Shown here: piece after piece, positions 55,430 through 64,000 of the stretch
Layout of the letters: each line of letters opens with the position of its first letter
How positions within the stretch are numbered: the stretch's first letter is position 1
Assembly (NCBI RefSeq): GCF_027580225.2
Contig: NC_073353.2
Span: forward strand, 32,927,501-32,991,500
Origin: Misgurnus anguillicaudatus
Taxonomy: Eukaryota; Chordata; Actinopteri; Cypriniformes; Cobitidae
Reading direction: 5' to 3'
Length of the DNA: 64,000 nt
Notes under the pieces: generated by a model
What the model was told of the DNA's origin: nothing
The model's database searches: none
Seen by the model: only the letters and a program-made list of their open reading frames with translations
Position numbers and translations under genes: made by a program

Positions 55430-56291
55430 GATCGGAGGAAAAACTGAATGCACAGAACCTAAACGACAAACGATCTTTAGAGTGACATTAAATCATACAT
55501 TTATTTCAAAACAATGTTTCGGTTAAAATACTTCGTTCCTCGGTGAAGTGTATGAGTTTGAACCGCGTTGTCCTTGGCAACCAGCGACGCATGTCAATGC
55601 TTAAAATCGACCGCTAGATGGTGACGTTGTACGTCTTCGCGGACACGTCAGTGCAGCGCGCAAGCTTAGCTCATGAATATTAATGAGATGTGTTGACGTG
55701 GAGACGTCCTTTACGAAAAGTCTCCGCACTCCGCTGCCATTTTTGCAACGACTCCGGCAAATGGTACAGTCTTACACGACAAATTCTTATCGTCTTTAAT
55801 GGGGAAAGACTGATGTATTTATAATCGTTCGCTAAGGTCACAATTAAACAAAATATTTCTGACCAACACTTAAACCTAACATCAACTGTACCCATTTTTT
55901 TTCTCTTACGCTCAAATTAAGCCACAAATACTTTTGAGGATATTCAAACTTTCCATGCGCATGCGCACCCATTGACAACACTCAGAGCCGAGCCCCTCCC
56001 CTATGGAATAGAATTGATGATTGGCTCTTTTTACTGAAAGGCGGGACTTCCTTCTTTTCAGCGCCGTACTGTACAATTCATAATAATAGTGCGACATCTT
56101 GGTAATATTTATAGTCTTTGCAAGAGAAAGCGCATTTCTGGGTCCAACTAACAAAGTTGAGCAACCTTTGACCAAGAAAAGACAGCACTCGATTGTCACA
56201 CGAAATCTGAAAGCCAAACAACTTTTAGACTTTACCAGACCTATTGAAAATCACATGTTGATAATTCCTCCTGTTATATTTTCTACTGACA
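55430..56291. promoter_or_regulatory. ANKAR/nucleotidyltransferase divergent promoter
   Basis: The 862 bp between the two ATG codons contain a perfect NRF1 palindrome TGCGCATGCGCA (55956-55967), an ATTGG (inverted CCAAT) near 56020 and GC-rich patches. No TATA box is obvious. NRF1 sites are typical of bidirectional housekeeping promoters. Transcription starts are inferred. Confidence 0.65.
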
Positions 56292-59200
56292 ATGAAAGCT
56301 GTCATTTTAGCTGCAGGTTATGGAACAAGACTGCAAAGGGATATCGAGAATGACACGACTGGGAATTTCAAGAAACTGGAAGGAATTGCCAAGCCACTGC
56401 TTCCTGTTGGTCCGTGTGCTCTTATCTCACACTGGCTTCAGGCTTTGACAAAAACAGCATGTGTGGACACAGTATATGTAGTTGTGAGTTCATAATAACA
56501 GTTTTTAAATGATATATACCTAGTTGATGTACCAAAGAATTGTGGGTAATCAAATGCACCATGCGTTAACAGACAAATGATCTTTACCATGAAGCATTTC
56601 AACTGTGGGCCAAAGAATTCCCTAATGTTCAAGTTATAACTGATGGCACAACAAAAAATGAGGTAAGTATAGTAAAACAGACCATTGCATCGGTATTAAA
56701 TATATTTTTTAATTCCCGTTTAATTATATCTGCAGGACAGACTTGGGGCTGTTGCCTGTCTGCAGTTAGTGGTCAAGCTCTGTGCTGTGGATGATCACTT
56801 GCTTGTTATTGGAGGGTATGAGTAGCATCAGATTGAAGTTTTGAAGCATTGCTGCTATACTTTGACTAATTTATTATTATTTTTCAGAGATACTTTATTC
56901 AAAGAGGATTTCAGCATTCAAAAATTCACAGAGAGGTTCTTTGAAGTGCAACATAAAGACAAAGAAAGCAATTTAGTGCTGTCATACCAATGCAAAAATG
57001 AGGGTAAGTATGAGTGCAGAATGATGTCAATCATGTGAACAGACTCAGACTTTGACTCAGATCTTTAGATTATTTACAGCAGTGGTTCTCAAACTTTTTC
57101 CGCGTGCGGCCCCCCTTGTGTATGGTGCATTCCTTCGCGGCCCTCCCAAAGAAAATTTATGACAAAAACTGTTCTAAAATGTAACATTTTAATTAAACAA
57201 AACATATTAAATTATACAAAACTAGTGCTGTTGGTTGTTAGCCTTATTTTTTTTAGGTTTAATTACACAGAATTCATGATAAATTAATGTATTTTATAAA
57301 ATGTCATAAAACTGGGGCCCCCCTGGCACCATCTCGCGGCCCCCCTGGGGGCCCCGGACCCCAGTTTGAGAACCACTGATTTACAGACTCATTTGTGACC
57401 CTGTACCACAAAACTAGTTATAAGGGTACATTTTTTTTTATATTATAGAAATTAAGAGATTTATAAACATTTGAAGTTGTCCAACATTTTTTAAATAATT
57501 ACGGTATGAAATTTACAAAATATTTTCACGTAACATGATCTTTACTTAATATCCTTATGATTTTTGGCATAAAAAATTATAATTTTGATCCATACAATGT
57601 ATGGTTTGTTATTGCTACAAATATACCCATGCTACTTATGATTGGTTCTGTGGTCCAGGGTCAGATTTTTCATTGAAAAATGCACATTAAATGATTCATT
57701 TATAATTTCCACATCAAGTATTCTCTACATTTGTCTGCTCAGAAACTTCCAAGTATGGGATTTTGGAACTGGATGAAGACCTTAAAGTACAATGCATGAA
57801 GGAAAAGCCTCGACCAAGTGAAACAAGTGCACGCAATGCAGTGTGTTTTACATTTGTTAGGAAAAAAATTGTGTTATGTCTTATACACGTATCATAATAT
57901 AATATACCTTATTTGTTTTCATTCATTTTACAGTGCCCTTGTTTCTACCTGTTTTCAAAGACCTCACTTCCACTTCTAGACACCTTTCTCAATGAGAAGA
58001 AGGTAGAGCTTGTTGTTATTTTACACTTCCAGATGTTCTAATGCAGTGGCTTTCAAACACTACCTGTGTAGGGTGCATCCCGTCGTGGCCCCCGAAAGAA
58101 AATTCATGATATAAAACAATCAACAAACAAAATAAAGCAATCAAACTTAAAATTTAAATATTATACAATGAAGTGCTGTTGGTTGGTAGCTATATTTTTT
58201 GAGGTTTAATTACAGAATTATGAGAAATGTATGCATATAAAAAATATAGTGCCAGGAGGGGCCCAGTTTGAGTACCACTGGGTCTCATTCATTAAGCATA
58301 CGTACGCACAAATTTGATGTTTTCACGAACAAATCATGATTCAACAAAAACGTTTGTATCAACATTTCTTCTAGATGTATGCAAAAATTCAAGAAAACCT
58401 AAAACCACTGTTTATATTGTAATAATGTTAATATATAACATTTGCATGATTCTATATTATATTATAATATTTTCTGTATTATATATTATTATACATGATC
58501 TATATTATTATTATAATATACATTATATATACATTATTATAGCCTACTTATTTTTTCTACACACAAAGAAGATGCATGTAATGACAAATCTTCACACTTT
58601 CCTTTCTCACTTTTTAAATCTCTATATGAAAGCGTCTGCTTAAAGGGGCACTCGACTTTTTTTGAAAATATGCTAATTTTCCAGCTCCCCTAGAGTTAAA
58701 TATTTGATTTTTATCGTTTTGGATCTCCGGGTCTGGCGGTACCACTTTTAGCATAGCTTAGCATAATCCACTGAATCTGATTAGACCATTAGCATCACAT
58801 CATTAGCTCAAAAATGACCAAAGAGTTTTGATATTTTTCCTATTTAAAACTTGACTCTTCTGTAGTTACATTGTGTACTAAGACCGTCGGAAAATTAAAA
58901 GTTGCGATTTTCTAGGCAGATATGGCTAGGAACTATACTCTCATTCTGGCGTAATAATCAAGGACTTTGCTGCCGTAACATGGCTGCAGGAGGCGCAATG
59001 ATATTATGCAGTGCCCGAAAATAGTCCCCTGCTAATTTAAAGTAACTGTCGGTCTTAGTACACGATGTAACTACAGAAGAGTCAAGTTTTAAATAGGAAA
59101 AATATCAAAACTCCTTGGTCATTTCCGAGCGCGATGCTAATGGTCTAATCAGATTCAATTGATTGTGCTACTGCCAGACCCGGGATCAGCTGAATGGACT

Positions 59201-59566
59201 ACAAAACCGTAAAAATCAAATTTTCTGTGGACCAGCGCAACTATTAGTACACAATTATTAGTAAATGAGACCCACTGTTTTAATGTAACATTTTTCATGC
59301 AGAACGCACCCATTGAAGAACGGGATGCACCAGGGAACTTCCTGTCATGGCTTATATTAAGGTATAATAAATTAAGTTTGCAGACACTGGTAAAACATTA
59401 TGTTTACTGTTATTCTATAATATTACTTACATCATTTTATTTCAGGAGACCCGTGTATGTTCAAAGGATATCTGGTCGATTTGACGTGGGGAATCTTGCA
59501 TCATACACTGAATGTGACAAATACTTTAAGGACCAACTACAAAATCCAACTGTTTATTTATTGTAG
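56292..59566 (+). CDS. Small NDP-sugar nucleotidyltransferase-like protein
   Basis: The protein has the fold signature of bacterial-type nucleotidyltransferases that join NTP to a sugar phosphate. Exons 56292-56483, 56573-56662, 56736-56815, 56888-57003, 57743-57840, 57934-58002, 59303-59361 and 59446-59566 give 825 nt, or 274 residues, all with GT-AG sites. Key motifs are intact: AVILAAGYGTRL (3-14), KPLLPVG (34-40), GGDTLF with the metal-binding Asp near 122, EKP (180-182) and FDVGN (247-251). There is no C-terminal left-handed beta-helix, unlike GMPPA/B or GlmU, so it is close in size to RmlA/RfbA proteins. Signal peptide and membrane segments are absent, suggesting cytosol. Substrate is unknown. 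I recall no human gene here between ANKAR and ASNSD1. Fish databases may hold an unnamed orthologue. Confidence 0.88.
57080..57378. mobile_element. hAT MITE with 8-bp duplication ATTTACAG
   Basis: Ends CAGTGGTTCTCAAACT / AGTTTGAGAACCACTG are inverted, and ATTTACAG flanks both sides (57072-57079 and 57379-57386). The element lies in an intron of the nucleotidyltransferase gene. A degenerate copy is at 58044-58279. Confidence 0.92.
58044..59275. repeat. Nested repeats in nucleotidyltransferase intron
   Basis: Positions 58044-58279 are a hAT MITE copy (CAGTGGCTTTCAAAC / AGTTTGAGTACCACTG). Positions 58279-59275 are bounded by GGGTCTCATTCATTAA / TAGTAAATGAGACCC. They contain a truncated TTAAAGGGGCACTCGAC element from 58643 and an AT-rich run near 58430-58550. 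Confidence 0.65.
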
Positions 59567-59603
59567 TCCAGACAATTACAATCAAACTCTGCACAAGAAT
59601 AAA
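59553..59603. terminator. Overlapping poly(A) signals, nucleotidyltransferase/ASNSD1
   Basis: AATAAA at 59598-59603 on the plus strand follows the nucleotidyltransferase stop by 32 nt. Two overlapping TTTATT strings at 59553-59562 are AATAAA for ASNSD1 on the minus strand. They fall inside the last codons of the nucleotidyltransferase. Usage is inferred. Confidence 0.45.
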
Positions 59604-59777
59604 ACTGGATATCAAACTTGATTTGTATTCTCATTGAATGAATTGATTTGTACTCAATGACCCAAACCAGTAATGACTTCTAAAATGTAGATTAACAGAC
59701 CAACAGTGTATCTATATTAAAATTAAATTACCTTTTAACCCTAACCCTAATGTTCCAAGTCCTTACATAATGTTAAA

Positions 59778-62700
59778 TTACACTGTGGCAAGCCTTTGGC
59801 ACTTATCTGAAGCCTTTTCGTGGTTGTTCTCCAACTTGGCGATTCTGGAGCCGAACTGCATGGCTCTCTTAGGTAACAGAGCCGAGAGTCCCAGTCCTAG
59901 CTCAACAGCTGCTAACCTCAATAACAACTTTTCTCCAAGTCCTCTGGGTAGAGACAAATCGGCCTTCTCCCACACAGGCAGACTGTTAAGAAAACTGACG
60001 ACATCTTCATCCAAATACGGAAATCTGAGTTTCAACGAAAAACATTTATTATACACAATGTTATTTCATAGACCAGATTCATCAGGTGGACTACTTTTAT
60101 GGTTCTTTATTGGTGTTGTTTAGTGTTTCACAGTTAAGGTCATTATTACCTGTCATCGTATGATTTACAACAAGCTAAACAGAGGTTTCATATTCAAATA
60201 ACCTAAACCTTTAAAGGACAGGTTTGGTATTTTGCACTTGGAGCCCTGTTTTCAGATTGTTTGAACGGTTTTGACATTTTGACGTGTGCGGCTGCCCCGA
60301 GAGTTTTGGGTGTTTGTTGTTTCGCCTCCCACCTCTACAGTGGCTGTGTTGGTGCACTGGAACAATCCTTCCTAAAATGTTTACAAAGACGTGAAACTCA
60401 CCGAGTGGTCACAGGTGTTCACTGATATGCTCACACAAAAATCGCTGCAAAAGATGCTTTCCAACAGGTGTTTTACCATTCGTTGTAAACTTGTGGACCT
60501 ATTTTTCCAAACGCCTCACACCCGTACATTCTTCTGCTGAGAGCTTGAATAATAGACACTCCAGCCCAGTTGGTGGCGATAATCCGCCTTTTCCAATTGC
60601 AAGAATACAAACAAAGTTCCCGGCGCGGAGTAATACCGTACCTCACAGCACATCTAATACAAGTCAATGGAGTTGGCAAAAACTACGATAAAATCTGTTA
60701 GAAAGCATCAATTGCAGCGATTCCTGTGTGAGCATATCAGTGAACACCCCCGACCACTCGGTGAGTTTCACGTCTTTGTAAATGAAAGTTTAATGCATTT
60801 TAGGAAAGATTGTTCCTGTGCACCCACAGAGCCATTATAGAGGTGGGAGGTGATACAAGAAACACCCGAAAATTCTCGGGCCAGCACCACACGTCGAAAT
60901 TTCAGCCAAAACTGCTCCACTCCATCACAAACAATCTAAAAACAGGGCTCTCAGTGCAAAACACCAAACCTATCCTTTAAAGTCCCCCTGAGGTGAAAAT
61001 CAAGGTTTTTTTATTGTTTATATGTCTATATGGTGTTTTAATATGCTTTAAGACGAACCATGTGCACTCATTATTCAACACCATTGCAGAGTATTTTCTT
61101 CATAAAATTTGAGTTTTCCAAAGATGGTCTCATTCCTGATTTTGAATATTGAAAAACGGTGATGTTTTCCTTTAACACTTATAATTTTGTTTATTTAGTG
61201 TCAAAATTTAACTCTTGCCTGGCTTCTTTTCCATGGTCCCCAATGATCCGGTCATCCCTTCCCAGATTTCTTGAGGATATTCGGCCCAGTTCCATAACCA
61301 GCTCTTTGACAAGCCCTTCTAGCCCAGAGGTTTTATACCGCACCCTGTGTCTAGAGTATCCAGCTAGCTGTTCGTCGGCTCCGATGCCAGTCAAAACCAC
61401 CTGCAAGAAGACACAATGTTATACATGAAAACCAACAGTGTGACCAAGGCCTAGCAGAGGTTTTAAGCCTATACTATTTAAATGTAACCACAAACATTAC
61501 CTTTGCCTCTGAAGTATAATGCTCTTGTTCAGTGACGTCATTTATAAAGCCACTTCCCCTGGCCGCAAACCATAGGGCACATCCAAGGCTGTCATCCAAA
61601 ACGGTGTCCAAAGGATGCACTAAATGACAGATGCGTTTCTGACGCAGTTCTTTAAGCTCCTCTTGAGTTACGTTGACTTCGATGAAGTTCCACTTGCGCT
61701 GCGGATTAAGATTTTTTAGTTCCTGCAGACCAGCTCTACCCGTAACTCTGTCTGGTACATCAAAACAGTTTAGGCTTTGCAGATTTGATTTTGCGTTAGC
61801 AACATCATCAGGGTCGCTTTTCTTATTCTTTCCTTTCTTCGAGGACTTGGGCGGCACCTTTGCATCTTGAATTTTGAAAGCAACATTGAGCAGGTCAATG
61901 GGTTTTTCTGCAGGAATGTGTCTATCAGCAATGGCGGCTAAAATCATTGAATCAATTCCCCCTGAGAAGAGAACAGCAACATCAGCTTTGGCATTGTTTA
62001 AGGGGAAAGCCGACTGGTCTTGAGAAGGTAAGTACTGTACTCTTTTACGGATTGCCTCACTGAGAACATCAATAAGCGTGTTAACCATTTGTCTCTTCTC
62101 AGCATTTGTTAGAAGTCCTTTCAGATTTTCAATAGAGGTTTGTGAGGCATTCTGGTCATGTTCAACAGTTCCAGGTGGAGAAATAGATGTGTTCATTGGA
62201 CAAACAGGGGAGGTCAGGTAAAGTCCAGAACTATTTATGTTTACAGAGACAGAACTGGAAAAACCTTCCCATTTCGATTCCAGTATGTGATTTGGCTCAT
62301 TGTCACTTGGAAAAACCCATGGATAAAGTTCAAAAGTAAATGTCCCTAGGTCGAACCTGTAAACTCCATGAGGTGGTACTTCCTGCCATTGGGAATTAAT
62401 GTTGTCCGCTGGCTGGGATGCAACTGACGTGAGTGTGAAAAACGATCTTTCCGAATTAAATTTCCAAAGGAGACTTCTTCTTCCAAAAAAGTCCCTTCCA
62501 AACCAAATACAGCGTTCCATTTTTTGGTAATAGATAAAGGCCCAGGGTCCCTTCAGTTGTGACAGTAAAGACACCATATCTGAGGCACTCTGCACCATTC
62601 TCAAATGATGGAGAAGAACTTGTGTGTCATTTTCATCCTCCCCTACTGTAAGACCACCAAAAACCTCTCCGTTCCAAAGTAGCAAATTACCATTTTCGTC

Positions 62701-62898
62701 TTGAAGAGGCTGAGGGGTCAAGGAACCCCTCATGTGAAGGACATGGGCAGAAAAATGCAGACTGCAATTTGGATTTAATATTGTTTCTGTGATGTCCTGG
62801 CTACAGTTTGGTCCTCTGTTTTTAAGCTCTTCACGCACACTCTCCTCGAGTGGATTTTGCAGCGTGGTCAAACTGACCACACAACAGATCCCACACAT
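59778..62898 (-). CDS. asnsd1: ASNSD1, asparagine synthetase domain protein
   Basis: ASNSD1 resembles asparagine synthetase B, but its activity is not established. Exons 62898-61501, 61400-61219 and 60024-59778 give 1827 nt, or 608 residues (human 643). The N-terminal class II glutamine amidotransferase domain starts MCGICC, with Cys2 as the usual nucleophile, followed by RGPN and WNGEVFGG. The synthetase domain has the PP-loop LFSGGIDSM near 311 and [36 protein letters not shown] and [15 protein letters not shown] follow. The last intron uses a GC donor (AG|GCAAGA at 61218) rather than GT. The start at 62898 lies 12 nt after the stop of ASDURF in the same mRNA, so translation probably depends on reinitiation or leaky scanning. 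It converges on the nucleotidyltransferase gene. Confidence 0.95.
60211..61175. mobile_element. Palindromic TTAA-ended element in ASNSD1 intron 2
   Basis: Positions 60211-60980 start TTAAAGGACAGGTTTGG and end CCAAACCTATCCTTTAA, with mirrored arms (GAGCCCTGTTTTCAGATTGT). From 60977 a further piece begins TTAAAGTCCCCCTGAG and ends TCCTTTAA at 61175. The two share the TTAA at 60977-60980. Confidence 0.7.
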
Positions 62899-62910
62899 TT
62901 TCACACAGTC

Positions 62911-63893
62911 CTATATATCTTGATAGTCCTTTCTCATGGTGTCTAATTCCTCTGTAAGAAACAAATGACGACAGTATTAGAGGCAGTCAAATTTGTACCG
63001 TGGTATTGTTCAAGTGTGAAACTTACTTTTACAAGAGCTGAGAACCTCTTCCTTGTCTGCCATGAAGAATATATTGCTGTTGGGGTGCTGCTTGTAGACT
63101 CTCTAAGCGAAACCAGGTAAAAAAAAAAAAGGGGAAATTAAATACAATTTAATTCAATTATACTTTTTTTAAGCACTTACATCAACTGTGATATTTTGAG
63201 TCACGGTTTATTTCCATACACTAAAAATCAAATCAAGTATTATTAATATTTAGTATACTTTATCAAGTGCACTTAAGTACAACTGTAAACGCTGCGTCCA
63301 AACCACCTACTTCCATACTATATAGTAGGCAAAGTAGTGCTTTTTGCATACTATATAGTATGGTAGTAGGCAATTTCGGACGCAGCAAAAAACTATACTT
63401 TAAATTAGTATATTTGTAGTGTATTACTTTTACCCTGACTGATATTAATGATATTTGAGCAAATTTGCACACATCATCATAGGGGTAATTTTACAACTGT
63501 AGCGTCATTTTCATCTGAAACCTGTTTAAAATGTGTATACATGCATGCAGCTTTGAGTTTCCACCATCTACGTTAAAACAGACAGCACTTGGCACGTGGC
63601 TGTAAAATGACGAACATAGTTCAATAACACGACTTACGTACCCTGTTTTTCTTCAAATTGGACAATTCGTCGACTACAATCTTTTGTTCTTTGATCTGTG
63701 AATCGCAAATGTTTGTAAACAGTCAATACAAACAAGAATAATTAAACAAACGTGTTTAAATTGTGACCGCTAATGTCAGACACGTATGAAATGGTACATA
63801 AACTGTTTTAATAACCTTCTTGTTAAGTTCTTCTTTTACCGCGAGCTCTTCCTGAGCATCGACTTCTGTTCGCTGGAAGTTTTGAGTGGACAT
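62911..63893 (-). CDS. asdurf: ASDURF, prefoldin-like uORF protein of ASNSD1 mRNA
   Basis: ASDURF is the conserved upstream frame of the ASNSD1 transcript. In human it makes a prefoldin-like subunit of the PAQosome chaperone complex. Exons 63893-63816, 63695-63642, 63102-63027 and 62951-62911 sum to 249 nt, or 82 residues (human 96). IKEQKIVVDELSNLKKNR is identical to the human core as I know it, and NSNIFFMADKEEVL follows. The C-terminus KELDTMRKDYQDI aligns with the human coiled coil but ends earlier. Heptad-like spacing fits two coiled-coil arms. The stop at 62911 is 12 nt from the ASNSD1 ATG. The first intron's donor (GTTATT) is weak, but the join KK-IKEQK is exactly as in the family. It is too short and spliced to be found by simple open-frame scans. 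Confidence 0.93.
63291..63386. mobile_element. Tiny palindromic MITE in ASDURF intron
   Basis: Ends GCTGCGTCC / GGACGCAGC surround a nearly perfect hairpin with CATACTATATAGTA repeated on both arms. It is 96 bp long and lies between ASDURF exons 2 and 3. Confidence 0.75.
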
Positions 63894-64000
63894 TTTATAT
63901 CAAAACTTTTCGGATTGTTTAGGGAAACATTTTCACAGGCAGTAGCAGTGGATGAGTGGTTGTGGCTAGAAGGAATACAGCTACGGCCAAAGTCTCGTGA
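63894..64000 (-). promoter_or_regulatory. 5' UTR/promoter edge of ASDURF-ASNSD1
   Basis: Only 107 bp remain upstream of the ASDURF ATG. The sequence before the ATG on the minus strand (GATATAAA then ATG) looks like leader. The transcription start may lie beyond the window. Confidence 0.35.

Noticed and set aside
59737..59752. CCCTAACCCTAA, telomere-like
   Set aside because: Only about two and a half units, too short to call an interstitial telomere array.

Overview
The window is nuclear DNA of a bony fish, most likely a cyprinid-type teleost. It holds spliced vertebrate genes with GT-AG introns, very many short inverted-repeat DNA transposons (hAT, PIF/Harbinger, Tc1/mariner and TTAA-flanked types), tRNA-derived SINE pieces and AT-rich microsatellites. 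The species call is an inference from repeat style only.

Seven protein loci, one of them bicistronic, can be rebuilt exon by exon. From left to right they alternate strand: PMS1 (-, 3' part outside the window), ORMDL1 (+), ADAT3 (-), OSGEPL1 (+), ANKAR (-), a small sugar-nucleotidyltransferase-like gene (+), and ASNSD1 with its upstream reading frame ASDURF (-). The joined exons give 153 (ORMDL1), 340 (ADAT3), 408 (OSGEPL1), 1412 (ANKAR), 274 (nucleotidyltransferase), 608 (ASNSD1) and 82 (ASDURF) residues, each with a closed frame. PMS1 is present for about its first 579 residues. PMS1, ORMDL1, OSGEPL1, ANKAR and ASNSD1 are also neighbours on human chromosome 2q32, so this is a conserved synteny block. 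ADAT3 and the nucleotidyltransferase are extra relative to my knowledge of the human interval.

The alternation gives three head-to-head pairs (PMS1/ORMDL1, ADAT3/OSGEPL1, ANKAR/nucleotidyltransferase) and three tail-to-tail pairs. PMS1 is a MutL mismatch-repair protein. ORMDL1 restrains sphingolipid synthesis in the ER. ADAT3 and OSGEPL1 both serve tRNA anticodon-loop modification (position 34 and mitochondrial position 37). ANKAR is an ankyrin/armadillo scaffold of poorly known role. ASNSD1 is an asparagine-synthetase-like protein, and ASDURF is a prefoldin-like subunit made from the same mRNA.

Between exons the DNA is mostly layered transposon debris. Notable are a 195-bp tandem array (5.8-8.4 kb) split by a nested transposon, two pairs of ~0.7-0.9 kb fold-back elements that bracket blocks of PMS1 and ANKAR exons, two decayed Tc1 copies in ANKAR introns, and many elements whose ends read TTAAAGG...CCTTTAA. 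The strongest candidates for follow-up are the uncharacterised nucleotidyltransferase, the ASDURF-ASNSD1 bicistronic layout with a 12-nt gap, and the exon-bracketing fold-backs.
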